Below are positions 15,861 through 23,666 of a stretch of DNA of 64,000 bases, one piece after another. Under the pieces are notes generated by a model that was given only the letters and a program-made list of their open reading frames with translations, ran no database searches and was not told the DNA's origin. The number at the start of each line of letters is the position of its first letter. The stretch's first letter is position 1. Source of the DNA: Mucilaginibacter kameinonensis (GTDB taxonomy: Bacteria > Bacteroidota > Bacteroidia > Sphingobacteriales > Sphingobacteriaceae). The translations under genes were made by a program, and so were the position numbers. Location: assembly GCF_003675385.1 (NCBI RefSeq), contig NZ_RCWZ01000003.1:930001-994000 (forward strand), written 5' to 3'.

Positions 15861-16830
15861 TTTCAAATTTCACTACGTGGTTGCTAATGGGCTTTATTGT
15901 TTTTAAATAAGCGTAAATCGCTTCCAGATCGGATGTTTTCATACCCGCGTATTTCCACCAGGGCATAATGGTTTGAAAATCGCCCGGTTTTACCGGTGTT
16001 GGCTGTACTTTTCCGTTGGCGTATTGAGTGAAACTGCTAACAAACTGCTCCTTTGTCCAGTTGCCTATGCCGGTTTCCTTGTCGGGCGTAATATTAGCGG
16101 AAAACACTTTGCTGCCTCCCGGCACAATATAACCCTGCCCACCGGCAAAAGCCATAGCCTCGTTCAACTTACCTTTATCGGCTTGCGTATGACATTCTTT
16201 ACAGGCCGCGGCATTGAGCAAATACGCCCCATATTTAATGGTATCTGCCGGATTAGGAATATTGCTCAAGGCTGCCTTTTGCGGCATGGTGTGTACAATG
16301 ATATTGAGCGGAAAATCGAGCTGATGGCCCGGATAATTTTTCCCGGTAGGTTTTAAGGTACGCAGGTAAGCGATTATAGCATAAAGATCTTCCCTATCCA
16401 TCTTCGCGTAGTATGGCCAGGGCATTATCGGGAATATAGCCGAGCCGTCTTTTTTAACTCCCGTAGTCATCGCCCTGAAAATCTCTCCATCCGTCCAGTT
16501 GCTTAAATTTAAAGGGGTAATATTGGGCGAATACACCGTACCCGGGAACCCCGCAGAGGCATCAAACTTTTCGCCTCCGGAACCTAAAATAGCCGAGTCG
16601 GCGGGAGCGGCAAATGTGCTCCAGTTACGGGCCGAATGGCAATCCATACACAGGGTAACGTTGTTGGCAAGATACTTACCGCGGGCAATGCGCTGCGGTG
16701 TAGCGTCAACTTTAATGGCTTCGGGTCGGCCCACGTTGGGCAGGGCCAGCGTAATGTACGATACGCCGGCAATGGCAATCAGGACAAGTACTATAACTGC
16801 ATAGGCTGTCCATTTTAAAAACTTTTTCAT
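15847..16830 (-). CDS. Membrane-anchored diheme cytochrome c
   Basis: The 327-residue protein has one N-terminal membrane segment or uncleaved signal (about 8-30) and two class I cytochrome c domains. The heme-binding motifs are CMDCH (61-65) and CKECH (210-214). Candidate axial methionines lie in IFPIMPWPYYAKM and FQTIMPWWKYAGM, one per domain. Such proteins pass electrons to terminal oxidases or from dehydrogenases at the periplasmic face. No oxidase or dehydrogenase gene is adjacent, so the partner is unknown. The start ATG at 16830 gives a typical MKKF-type signal. Confidence 0.9.
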   Translation of the reverse strand: MKKFLKWTAYAVIVLVLIAIAGVSYITLALPNVGRPEAIKVDATPQRIARGKYLANNVTLCMDCHSARNWSTFAAPADSAILGSGGEKFDASAGFPGTVYSPNITPLNLSNWTDGEIFRAMTTGVKKDGSAIFPIMPWPYYAKMDREDLYAIIAYLRTLKPTGKNYPGHQLDFPLNIIVHTMPQKAALSNIPNPADTIKYGAYLLNAAACKECHTQADKGKLNEAMAFAGGQGYIVPGGSKVFSANITPDKETGIGNWTKEQFVSSFTQYANGKVQPTPVKPGDFQTIMPWWKYAGMKTSDLEAIYAYLKTIKPISNHVVKFERNRN

Positions 16831-16860
16831 TTTTAATTAGTGATAGGAGGTTAATAAATC

Positions 16861-16897
16861 AAAGGGGCCGCGAATTAGTTAGATCCCGGCCCCTTTG
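16861..16897 (-). terminator. Terminator downstream of the first GIN-domain gene
   Basis: Arms AAAGGGGCCG (16861-16870) and CGGCCCCTTT (16887-16896) form a 10-bp GC-rich stem followed on the minus strand by a short T-rich stretch. It lies just after the stop at 16924 and upstream of the cytochrome gene. Confidence 0.7.
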
Positions 16898-16923
16898 TTA
16901 TACTTTACTTTTTATAAGGTCGA

Positions 16924-17646
16924 TCAGTCAACTTTTTTGATAGATGAAGCTCCCGATTTATCGTTATTAACGGTAGATGGAGAACCTTTATATTGAATTT
17001 CGGATGCGCCGCTGGTATGCACGTTAAGGGTTTTAAGTACGTTGATCTTGCAATGGCCAATACCAGAAGTTTCGATATCGTAATCGCCCACAACAAAATC
17101 AAATGCCTCAATTTTACCGGCACCACTCAAGTCAATTTTATGCGATGCAGCCTGGCCTGTAAGCCTAACTTCAGTAGCGCCGCTACCCTCAGTTGATACA
17201 TTGGCCGCGTTAATATCAAGGGTTATCTTGGTAGCGCCTGAAAGATCAAGCTTGAAATCCTTAGCATTCAGCTTACCGTCCGAATTAACTTCAACCGCGC
17301 CTGCAGCCTGGATTTCTTCAAGGTTTTTTACGCCAATATTGATCACCATATCTCCGGGATCGCAGAAATTCTTTTTTGATTTGATATGTAACGTGCCGCT
17401 TTCAACCGATGTTGAGATGTATTTGATCAGGTTATCGTCGGCTTTAATGTCGATGGTTAATGAGCTGTCCTGTTTCAGGTGAACTTTAAACGCGCCTGAA
17501 ATTTCAACTTTTTTAAAATCTTCGGCTTTGCGTTTTTCGGTAGTTTGGTTTCCCGAACCGTGTACGCACCTGTAATTACATGATGATAATATGGCTGTAG
17601 ATATAAATGCGCCTGCTATAGTGAAGGTAGAAAGGTAATTTTTCAT
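16924..17646 (-). CDS. Head GIN domain (DUF2807) lipoprotein
   Basis: This 240-residue protein has a lipoprotein signal (AILSSCNYRC; acylated Cys near residue 23). A long repetitive beta-rich body follows, with repeating motifs such as VEISGAFKVHLKQD, GAVEVNSDG, LSGATKITLDI and GSGATEVRLTG, typical of putative auto-transporter adhesin / head GIN (DUF2807) domains. Expected location is the envelope surface or periplasm; biochemical role unknown. It is the first of three GIN-domain genes within 7 kb but is more distant from the other two, which resemble each other closely. Confidence 0.85.
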   Translation of the reverse strand: MKNYLSTFTIAGAFISTAILSSCNYRCVHGSGNQTTEKRKAEDFKKVEISGAFKVHLKQDSSLTIDIKADDNLIKYISTSVESGTLHIKSKKNFCDPGDMVINIGVKNLEEIQAAGAVEVNSDGKLNAKDFKLDLSGATKITLDINAANVSTEGSGATEVRLTGQAASHKIDLSGAGKIEAFDFVVGDYDIETSGIGHCKINVLKTLNVHTSGASEIQYKGSPSTVNNDKSGASSIKKVD

Positions 17647-17694
17647 AGTTTGGTTGTTATGACGCCGAATGGCGGTTTAGTGTTACATCAAAAT

Positions 17695-17729
17695 TAAAAA
17701 AAGCTACCACATTTTAGGTGATAGCTTTT
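17695..17729 (-). terminator. Rho-independent terminator of the second GIN-domain gene
   Basis: AAAAGCTACCAC (17699-17710) pairs with GTGATAGCTTTT (17718-17729) and is followed on the minus strand by a T-run. It lies 34 bases after the stop at 17763. Confidence 0.82.
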
Positions 17730-17762
17730 GAATATATGATAGACTTTTGCAAAAGTAAGGGA

Positions 17763-18371
17763 TTAAAGACCTGCAAACTCGTTTTCAACGGTGTATTTAG
17801 CAGGAGCGTTTGTTACTTTATCGGTGAAGCTTACTGCGGCAAATGCATTGTTGTTTACAAATGATTCTTTGGTGTGGTTCAGGGTGTAAACATCGGCAGT
17901 ACCGGTAAACTCGGCTTTAGCTTTGTCATTAACGTTTACGGTAGCAGCGTAAGCTTCAACATTTAATTTAGCAGATGCATTATTGTAAAGGTTAACGTTC
18001 AAATCAAGGGCGGCGAGCTTTCCGAATGATTTAACTTCGGCATTATCATAAGCATCGATAGCTTTAAGGTCATTGGCAGTTACCCAAACTACCAGTTTTT
18101 CGTTTTTATATGAGGTGATGCGTAAGGTACCGTTGTTGTTTTGCACAAGGGCGCTTTCTGAATAATATTTGTTGTAAACTTTAACATTTTCGTTTTCGCC
18201 AGCTGATACATATACTTCAACGTTACCGCGAACTTCGATCTTGTTGATTTTGCTTACGTTGTTTAAAACTACGGCTGCGCCGTTATCTATTTTGGTTGCT
18301 GCGTTGGCTGCGGTTGTTACTCCAAGTGCTAAAACTAAAGAGGTTGCGATTGTTAATATTGTAGTTTTCAT
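17763..18371 (-). CDS. Secreted GIN-domain (DUF2807-like) protein, copy A
   Basis: From the ATG at 18371 this is 202 residues, with a clean signal peptide (KTTILTIATSLVLALG, cleavage near AANA). The longer frame from 18395 adds eight residues and is unlikely. The mature domain carries VLNNVSKINKIEVRGNVEVYVSAG, VKVYNKYYSESALVQNN, YKNEKLVVWVTAN and AYDNAEVKSFG. It is a close paralogue of the protein at 23064-23663, and the upstream regions also align without gaps. Function is unknown; an envelope or stress-response role is only inference. Confidence 0.82.
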   Translation of the reverse strand: MKTTILTIATSLVLALGVTTAANAATKIDNGAAVVLNNVSKINKIEVRGNVEVYVSAGENENVKVYNKYYSESALVQNNNGTLRITSYKNEKLVVWVTANDLKAIDAYDNAEVKSFGKLAALDLNVNLYNNASAKLNVEAYAATVNVNDKAKAEFTGTADVYTLNHTKESFVNNNAFAAVSFTDKVTNAPAKYTVENEFAGL

Positions 18372-18545
18372 GATGATTAATATTTTGATTGTCAATTATT
18401 TGTGTTTCTATTTCATTTAATACACTCATAAGACGCCCCCATTTTTAAAACGTTACAGGGGTTTCGGGCAAATTAGATGTACAGCAGGTTTTAGTCGGCG
18501 AACAGCGGATTTATATCGGTGAAAAGCGGAAGAATTTTAGATTTA
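18372..18545 (-). promoter_or_regulatory. Duplicated promoter region of GIN copy A, with 21-bp direct repeats
   Basis: Blocks at 18376-18395, 18409-18425, 18447-18458, 18484-18492 and 18517-18524 recur upstream of GIN copy B at identical spacing (steps of 33, 38, 37 and 33). Two 20-bp direct repeats with core CGGYGAA lie at 18489-18508 and 18510-18529, exactly 21 bp apart and 15/20 identical. A two-turn direct repeat is the pattern bound by LytTR-type regulators; that assignment is inference. Confidence 0.6.
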
Positions 18546-18620
18546 AAATGTGCAGATTGTGGATGTGCAGACGGAAGTAGGGATTACAGATGTGCAGATT
18601 TCGAATGTGCAGATGTGATT
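18546..18620. repeat. 7-bp-period array (GTGCAGA word)
   Basis: About ten heptamer steps with the recurring word GTGCAGA/TGTGCAG lie 3' of the SRPBCC gene's terminator, between it and the GIN copy A promoter. Confidence 0.65.
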
Positions 18621-18624
18621 TGTC

Positions 18625-18662
18625 GATAAAAAACAAAAAGCGCTATTGGGCAATAGCGCTTT
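18625..18662 (-). terminator. Rho-independent terminator of the ArsR/SRPBCC pair
   Basis: Perfect 11-bp arms AAAGCGCTATT (18637-18647) and AATAGCGCTTT (18652-18662), loop GGGC, followed on the minus strand by TTTGTTTTTT. It is 33 bases after the SRPBCC stop. Confidence 0.87.
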
Positions 18663-18695
18663 ATAAGGTAAAAAACAATATCAGTCAGATCAAGA

Positions 18696-19160
18696 TTATC
18701 GCTTGCTCAAGTCCTTTAAATATTGGTTCAGCTTTTCGATGTTTTGCTTTAAGCCGTCATCGGCTTTAAATGTTTTTACCACCTGTACAAACTGTTCATG
18801 TGATTCAAAAAGCATATGCCAACTCAAAAATGTTTGTTCGCCTTGCTCTTCAAACTCAATGGTAGCAACAAACTTCGGACTGCTCACATGCTCGTACACA
18901 ATCTTTTTAAGGGGAACAACTTCCTTAAACACACTTTTGTTCTTATAATCGGTACCGTCGGGGCCATGCATCACCAGGTCCCACTCCCCTTCCGGTTCAA
19001 TTTCCATTTTGCTGATGGTATTGGTAAAGCCGTTAGGCCCCCACCATTGGGCAATATGTTCGGGCTGGGTCCAAACTTCCCATACCAGCTCAACCGGGGC
19101 ATCTAAGGTTCGTGTTAAGCGCAATTCGCGATCGGTGGTGTTACTTTGATTGTTTTCCAT
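18696..19160 (-). CDS. SRPBCC (AHSA1-like) domain protein
   Basis: This 154-residue START/Bet v1-fold protein has the family N-terminus LRLTRTLDAPVELVWEVWTQPEHIAQWWGP and the strand GEWDLVMHGPDG. Proteins of this class bind hydrophobic ligands; the AHSA1 name does not mean Hsp90 activation has been shown. The start at 19160 overlaps the 3' end of the upstream ArsR gene by 20 bp, so the two are translationally coupled. The pairing ArsR + SRPBCC is a widespread two-gene module in bacteria. Confidence 0.88.
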   Translation of the reverse strand: MENNQSNTTDRELRLTRTLDAPVELVWEVWTQPEHIAQWWGPNGFTNTISKMEIEPEGEWDLVMHGPDGTDYKNKSVFKEVVPLKKIVYEHVSSPKFVATIEFEEQGEQTFLSWHMLFESHEQFVQVVKTFKADDGLKQNIEKLNQYLKDLSKR

Positions 19161-19482
19161 TTCTCTCGTTTTTTAGTTGTACTACATATTTCTCAAGGCT
19201 GTCTAATTTACTTTCCCAATGCTGACGGTATTGATCAACCCAGGCCGAGATCTCGCTAAGCTGATCAAGCCGGGCCTCGCAGATCCGGTCGCGCCCCTGC
19301 TGTTTCACATTAATCAAACCGCAATCGGCCAGAATCTGGATATGCAAGGATATGGCCTGGCGTGTAACATCAAAGTTTGAGGCTATGGTGTTCACATTGT
19401 GGGGCTGGGTGGCAATCATATTAATGATGGCTCTTCGGGTTGGATCGGCAATCGCCTGGTAAACGTCTCTTCTGGCTTTCAT
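19141..19482 (-). CDS. ArsR-family winged-helix repressor
   Basis: From the ATG at 19482 this gives 113 residues: MKARRDVYQAIADPTRRAIINMIATQPHNVNTIASNFDVTRQAISLHIQIL is the standard ArsR helix-turn-helix, with recognition helix VTRQAISLHIQIL. The frame is open to an ATG at 19521, but that start would lie inside the palindromic operators at 19489-19529, so I reject it. No ArsR metal-binding Cys box (CVC) is seen, so ligand sensing is probably non-metal. It is likely to repress its own operon with the SRPBCC protein. Confidence 0.88.
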   Translation of the reverse strand: MKARRDVYQAIADPTRRAIINMIATQPHNVNTIASNFDVTRQAISLHIQILADCGLINVKQQGRDRICEARLDQLSEISAWVDQYRQHWESKLDSLEKYVVQLKNERNGKQSK

Positions 19483-19488
19483 AATTAA

Positions 19489-19529
19489 GCAAGCATTTGC
19501 TTGCAATATAAATGCAAGCATTTACTTGC
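19489..19529 (-). promoter_or_regulatory. Two palindromic operators upstream of the arsR-SRPBCC pair
   Basis: Site 1 (19489-19504) is a perfect inverted repeat GCAAGCA-TT-TGCTTGC. Site 2 (19514-19529) is GCAAGCA-TT-TACTTGC with one mismatch. Their centres are 25 bp apart, starting 7 bp upstream of the ArsR ATG. This is the expected position for an autoregulatory ArsR operator overlapping the promoter or RBS; binding itself is inferred. Confidence 0.72.
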
Positions 19530-19626
19530 GCAAGTATTTTGAAAAAATAATCCAACAGAAAACAAAAAACGCCGCTACCTTATTAAAGGCAACGACGCTC
19601 CAGAAAACAATTGAGGTCAGTTCAAT

Positions 19627-20370
19627 TTACCATGGAAGTTCTTCGCCAAGGTGGATGAACCTGCCGTTAGGGCCGTCTTCACCAATAAGCGATAGTTCAA
19701 CGCTGGTTTTGGCACCGTCAGGAACACTCATAGGGGCGTGTTCAATACTACCCAACTCTGTTTGTACCCAACCCGGATGTGCCGAGTTTACTTTGATCTT
19801 AGTACCTTTTAATTCATCGGCCAATAACACTGTGAATACATTCAAAGCAGCTTTTGACGCTGAATACGACAAACGTTTGAAATCTGCTATCGGGCTGCCT
19901 TCAGTAGCATGTATAGTTATTGACCCCAATATGCTCGACAAGTTAACGATACGGCCAGCCTCACTCTTTTTAAGCAAAGGAAGCAGCTCATTAGTAAGAT
20001 ATACAATGCTGAACAGGTTGGTATTAAAGATATATTCAAATTCATCGGCAGTTGTAGCAACGGTCTTTTTAACAAAAAGATCATCATCTTTAGGCCCAAC
20101 ACCAGCATTATTTACCAGGATATCCAGTTTGCCAAATTTGTTTTCGATGTAAGCGGCAACCGCTTTTCTTTCGTCGGCATTGGTAACATCCAGTTGAACG
20201 CCATATGCTTCAATTCCTTGTTCGGTTAATTGAGCCGCGGTTTCTTCAGCGGCACTCAGTTTACGGGCAGCCACTATTACGGCCACGCCTTTTTCGCCTA
20301 ATTGTTTAGCGGTTTCAAAACCTATACCGCGATTTGCGCCTGTTATTAAAGCTATTTTTTTAGTTGACAT
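19627..20370 (-). CDS. SDR family NAD(P)-dependent oxidoreductase
   Basis: This 247-residue Rossmann-fold enzyme is a classical short-chain dehydrogenase. The cofactor motif TGANRGIG is at residues 10-17, LVNNAGVG follows near residue 87, and the catalytic Ser/Tyr/Lys are in LSSILGS and YSASK. R38 or nearby basic residues after the second strand (VAARKLS) suggest NADP(H). Substrate unknown. It lies 38 bp downstream of the next SDR in the same direction and may be cotranscribed with it under the TetR-type sites. Confidence 0.88.
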   Translation of the reverse strand: MSTKKIALITGANRGIGFETAKQLGEKGVAVIVAARKLSAAEETAAQLTEQGIEAYGVQLDVTNADERKAVAAYIENKFGKLDILVNNAGVGPKDDDLFVKKTVATTADEFEYIFNTNLFSIVYLTNELLPLLKKSEAGRIVNLSSILGSITIHATEGSPIADFKRLSYSASKAALNVFTVLLADELKGTKIKVNSAHPGWVQTELGSIEHAPMSVPDGAKTSVELSLIGEDGPNGRFIHLGEELPW

Positions 20371-20408
20371 GATATTTTCTATTTTAATGTTGAGTGAATT
20401 GTGTTTGA

Positions 20409-21263
20409 TTATTTTGCAGCAACGTGATCATGATCGGTACTGGTTGATACTGCTATCCATTGATCAATTTCTTTGCTTGTTTTTTCGGCATTGGCTTTAT
20501 ACATACCAACGGCATCTTTACCGATAGGCAGGTGTAACGGAGGGTTTTCGTTATGAGCGAGATCAACTACAACCTTAGCCAGTTTCTTTGGATCGCCGGG
20601 CTGGTTACCGTGTAACTGATCGGCACCCGTTCTCATCGGACCAACGGTTTCGGTATAATCGGCAATAATATTTTTTGCAGCACTATATGATTCCGCGCTC
20701 AGGAACTCGGTGCTGAACAAACCCGGTTCAACTACCGTTACTTTAATATTGAGTGGAGCAAGCTCTGCAGCAAGGCCTTTTGAAATCCCTTCAACCGCAA
20801 ACTTGGTTGAACCATACAAAGCCCAGCCCGGGATGGCATCAAAGCCAAATAATGAAGAAACGTTGATAATATGGCCAGATCTTTGCGCACGTAAATGAGG
20901 CAGTACTACACGTAATACATTTAGTAAGCCAAATACGTTGGTTTCATATTGTGCTTTTACTTCGGCATCGGTAGCTTCTTCAATGGCGGTTACGATACCA
21001 TAGCCAGCATTGTTGATCACTACGTCAATTTTGCCAAAACGTAGCAAACCTTCGGCAACAGCGGCTTTAACCTGTGCTTCGTTAGTTACGTCCATTGTTA
21101 CCACCAACAGGTTAGGGTTGTTACTTAATGTAACAGCCAGCTGATCTGCTTTGCTCCTTACCGTAGCTATTACTTTATCACCTGCGGCCAATGCTGTTTT
21201 TGCTATCTCTAAACCAAAGCCTTTTGAAGCACCGGTTACTAATATTACTTTTTGAGTTTTCAT
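20409..21263 (-). CDS. SDR family oxidoreductase under probable TetR control
   Basis: This 284-residue classical SDR has TGASKGFG at residues 10-17, VINNAGYG, the Ser of NVSSLFG and the Tyr/Lys pair in YGSTKFAVEG. The residues before it (VIATVRSKAD) fit NADP(H) binding. The C-terminal extension of about 40 residues ends in a His/Asp-rich tail (STDHDHVAAK). It is probably the first gene of an operon with the SDR at 19627-20370. Two copies of the TetR-type palindrome lie 30 and 109 bp upstream of its start. Confidence 0.88.
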   Translation of the reverse strand: MKTQKVILVTGASKGFGLEIAKTALAAGDKVIATVRSKADQLAVTLSNNPNLLVVTMDVTNEAQVKAAVAEGLLRFGKIDVVINNAGYGIVTAIEEATDAEVKAQYETNVFGLLNVLRVVLPHLRAQRSGHIINVSSLFGFDAIPGWALYGSTKFAVEGISKGLAAELAPLNIKVTVVEPGLFSTEFLSAESYSAAKNIIADYTETVGPMRTGADQLHGNQPGDPKKLAKVVVDLAHNENPPLHLPIGKDAVGMYKANAEKTSKEIDQWIAVSTSTDHDHVAAK

Positions 21264-21292
21264 GATGTTTGTTTTATTGATTTTATATTTTA

Positions 21293-21304
21293 GACTTTTT
21301 AGTC
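21293..21304 (-). promoter_or_regulatory. TetR-type operator A, upstream of the SDR gene
   Basis: The core GACTTTTTAGTC is embedded in TAGAC...GTCGA, 30 bp upstream of the SDR ATG. The 16-bp context matches site C upstream of tetR at both ends. Confidence 0.65.
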
Positions 21305-21371
21305 GATTTTATACTTTTAAAAATACCGTTTCCGGTTATTGTCTTTTATTTCTTTTACCTTGATTAAAAAC

Positions 21372-21383
21372 GACCAAAAAGTC
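21372..21383 (-). promoter_or_regulatory. TetR-type operator B, between SDR and tetR
   Basis: The core GACCAAAAAGTC is identical to site C; it is followed by TA, the complement of the TA that precedes GAC in sites A and C. It lies 109 bp upstream of the SDR start and 20 bp 3' of the tetR stop. Confidence 0.62.
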
Positions 21384-21403
21384 TATTTTAAATCAAAAAA
21401 AAA

Positions 21404-21994
21404 TTATTTTAGTTCGTACTCCTTTAATTCGTTTTTGAGCATGCGCACAAGGCTGTTCATATATTTACCACTTCCGGTAACTCTTGATACCAGCATCCCA
21501 CCTTCCAGTAGTGTAAACATCTTGAGCGCGTAATCCGCGGCGTTTATTTCGGGAGATATTTCACCATCCGCAACACCCTTGTTTATGATCTCCACAAAAA
21601 CCTTCTGCCCTTCCTCAATCATTGTTTTGAGCCTCTGTTTAAGCATGGGATTGTTATCGTCAGCCTCAACGCCAAAATTAAGTATCGGACAGCCGCCATC
21701 TATGTATGAATCAATAGGATCTTTATAGATATCAATAAAAGCGAAAATTTTTTTAATGGCTGTTTTTTCCTTAGCCATAACAGTATTTACCTTATCGCTT
21801 AACTTATCGAGCAGGTAATTAACCATCACACTCGCAATTTCGTCCTTGCTTTCAAAGTGCCCATAAAGGCCTCCCTTAGCCATTTTTGTAGCGGCCAGGA
21901 TATCATCAATGGTAGTACCGGCTATACCTTTTTCATTAAAGATCGGCGCTGCCGTCTCGATAATGAATTGCCTGGTTCTTTCTGCTTTGCCCAT
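21404..21994 (-). CDS. TetR/AcrR-family transcriptional regulator
   Basis: From the ATG at 21994 this is 196 residues (MGKAERTRQFIIETAAPIFNEKGIAGTTIDDIL). The TetR helix-turn-helix is residues about 8-50, with recognition helix ATKMAKGGLYGHFESKDE. The C-terminal ligand domain contains GGCPILNFGVEADD, typical of a TetR_C subgroup found beside oxidoreductases. An upstream ATG at 22018 adds eight residues and would bring the start within 5 bp of operator C, so I prefer 21994. It is upstream of, and in the same direction as, the two SDR genes. Confidence 0.87.
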   Translation of the reverse strand: MGKAERTRQFIIETAAPIFNEKGIAGTTIDDILAATKMAKGGLYGHFESKDEIASVMVNYLLDKLSDKVNTVMAKEKTAIKKIFAFIDIYKDPIDSYIDGGCPILNFGVEADDNNPMLKQRLKTMIEEGQKVFVEIINKGVADGEISPEINAADYALKMFTLLEGGMLVSRVTGSGKYMNSLVRMLKNELKEYELK

Positions 21995-22370
21995 TGTTGT
22001 TTTTGTTTGACGAATCAAAAATAGACCAAAAAGTCGAAAATGAAAATTATATTTTTATTGATGACAATGAGATGAACATTGAGCAACGTGTTTACTGTTA
22101 CAATTAAGCTTGTGATGTTTTAACCGATTTATTATTTTCGTCTCGCCTAAACCACGCGCCTTCTCACTTATGGTCAATACCACAATTCAGATTACCGGTA
22201 AATATCATCACGAATTATTATTGCTGCTCAACAGAACGAAACCTGTTAAACTACAAACAATAGTGTAATGCATCAATTGTTGAAAGATCTGTCTGACAGA
22301 TTATCACAATAAGCGTATATCCTACTTAATTATATCTAAACAAAAACCAACATTATCTAATCACAATTTC
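21995..22370. other. Intergenic region upstream of tetR and the repeat lipoprotein
   Basis: Contains TetR site C and the divergent upstream region of the plus-strand lipoprotein gene. A short palindrome (ATCTGTC-T-GACAGAT, near 22290) is the only other structure seen. No gene is supported. Confidence 0.5.
22024..22035 (-). promoter_or_regulatory. TetR-type operator C, upstream of tetR
   Basis: The core GACCAAAAAGTC in context TAGAC...GTCGA lies 30 bp upstream of the tetR ATG. The same spacing is seen for site A and the SDR start. Confidence 0.7.
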
Positions 22371-22982
22371 ATGAAAAAATTACTTTTAAGCGCCGCCGCG
22401 CTGATGGCATTTTCTATCGCAATTTCAATCTTTCAAATGAGTTGCACCAAAATAGCCAATTCACAAACACCTTCTTATACATTACAACCGGCAACAACAA
22501 CAAAATTGGGCGGTGTGATCCCCGACGGAACAACAATTTCCGTAGATGCAACCGGTAAAATATCAGCTCCCAATTCTTATACCTTACAAGCAGCTACAAC
22601 AACAAAACTGGGCGGTGTAATCCCCGACGGAACAACAATTTCTGTAGATGCAACCGGTAAAATATCGGCTAATGCCGCTACTCAAGTCGGAAAATTGCTG
22701 TACGGCGTGACCGGCGCCACCGAACCGGCAAATGCTATATGGACATCAAATTTTGATGGCTCCAACCCGCAAAAAATCAATATCACTATGCCAACAGGTA
22801 TTGTGATTGCTCCGGATAATATCAGGATATCTCCGGATCACAAAACAATATTTTTTTCGGCACATACAATACCGCCAGCTTCAATTTTGTACTATCTGTA
22901 TTCATGCAATATAGATGGAACCAACCTGCGTCAAATCAGAAGCCAGGGCGCTAATGGCGTTAGTGTGGAGGTTGCTTATTAA
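22371..22982 (+). CDS. Lipoprotein with tandem tail-fibre-like repeats and TolB-like end
   Basis: This 203-residue protein has a lipobox-like signal (FQMSC; Cys about residue 25). Two near-identical 34-residue units follow, each with TTTKLGGVIPDGTTISVDATGKIS, encoded by a 102-bp tandem DNA repeat from about 22473. The unit resembles the short beta repeats of phage tail fibres and collars. The C-terminal 90 residues (IWTSNFDGSNPQKINI, ISPDHKTIFFSA, SCNIDGTNLRQI) resemble TolB/WD40-like propeller blades, but only about two blades are present. It may therefore be a truncated member of a longer surface family. Function unknown. Confidence 0.75.
   Translation: MKKLLLSAAALMAFSIAISIFQMSCTKIANSQTPSYTLQPATTTKLGGVIPDGTTISVDATGKISAPNSYTLQAATTTKLGGVIPDGTTISVDATGKISANAATQVGKLLYGVTGATEPANAIWTSNFDGSNPQKINITMPTGIVIAPDNIRISPDHKTIFFSAHTIPPASILYYLYSCNIDGTNLRQIRSQGANGVSVEVAY
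22473..22674 (+). repeat. 102-bp tandem DNA repeat inside the lipoprotein gene (two copies)
   Basis: The second unit starts at about 22575 and differs from the first by only a few, mostly synonymous, bases. The period of 102 bp keeps the frame, so copy-number change would lengthen or shorten the protein by 34 residues. Confidence 0.85.
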
Positions 22983-23002
22983 TATCCATAGTTGATCCCC
23001 CA

Positions 23003-23030
23003 CAAAAAAGCCGCCCCTTTCGGGGCGGCT
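23003..23030 (-). terminator. Rho-independent terminator of GIN copy B
   Basis: Perfect arms AGCCGCCCC (23009-23017) and GGGGCGGCT (23022-23030), loop TTTC. The A-run at 23003-23008 is a T-run on the minus strand, so it terminates the gene ending at 23064. The plus-strand lipoprotein gene also ends just before it. Confidence 0.88.
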
Positions 23031-23063
23031 ACACTATATATAATTGACTCAAAAAAATGGCTG

Positions 23064-23663
23064 TTATAAAGTGGCAAATTCATCAACCCTTGGTTTGGTT
23101 TCTTTGTTCAAAGTCTCGGTAGCGTGAGCGTATGCCAGGCCGTTGCTGTTAACGTTTGAAGTTACATTGCGGGTTAAGCTATATTCGTTGGTGTTACCTT
23201 TAAGCTCGGCTTTGGCGTTACCGCTTAGGGTGATACTGGCACTATAAGTATCCAGATCAAGGCTTGCAGATGCGTTATTGTTTAGTTTAACATCAAGGTC
23301 GATGCCTGAAAAGCTGCCGAATGATTTGATATCGGCATTATCGTAAGCACTAATTGCGCTCAATTGGTTTGCAGTTACCCAAACTACCAATTTTTCATTT
23401 TTATATGATGAAATGCGCAATACGCCTTTTTGTGATTGAACCAGCGCGTTTTCAGAATAATAGCGGTTGTAAACCTTTACCTGGTCGGCCGGGCCGCTTG
23501 ATATGTAAAGTTCAACGTTGCCGTAAACTTCAATTTTGTTGATTTTGCTGATATCAGTTAAAACAACGGCTGCATCATTTTTTACTGTATTTGCTGATGC
23601 GATGTTTGCGAAGCCAAGTACCATAAACAATACGGTAGCGATGGCGATTGATGTAGTTTTCAT
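23064..23663 (-). CDS. Secreted GIN-domain (DUF2807-like) protein, copy B
   Basis: This 199-residue protein has a signal peptide (IAIATVLFMVLGFANIASA). The body is closely related to copy A (17763-18371): VVLTDISKINKIEVYGNVELYISSG, YNRYYSENALVQSQ, SSYKNEKLVVWVTANQL and AYDNADIKSFG can be aligned position by position. The C-terminus differs (KPRVDEFATL). The shared upstream region implies co-regulation with copy A. It arose by duplication together with its promoter or has kept a strongly selected promoter. Function unknown. Confidence 0.83.
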   Translation of the reverse strand: MKTTSIAIATVLFMVLGFANIASANTVKNDAAVVLTDISKINKIEVYGNVELYISSGPADQVKVYNRYYSENALVQSQKGVLRISSYKNEKLVVWVTANQLSAISAYDNADIKSFGSFSGIDLDVKLNNNASASLDLDTYSASITLSGNAKAELKGNTNEYSLTRNVTSNVNSNGLAYAHATETLNKETKPRVDEFATL

Positions 23664-23666
23664 GGT

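Noticed and set aside
19483..19521. Longer ArsR start at 19521
   Set aside because: It lies inside the palindromic operators and adds 13 residues not seen in the family.
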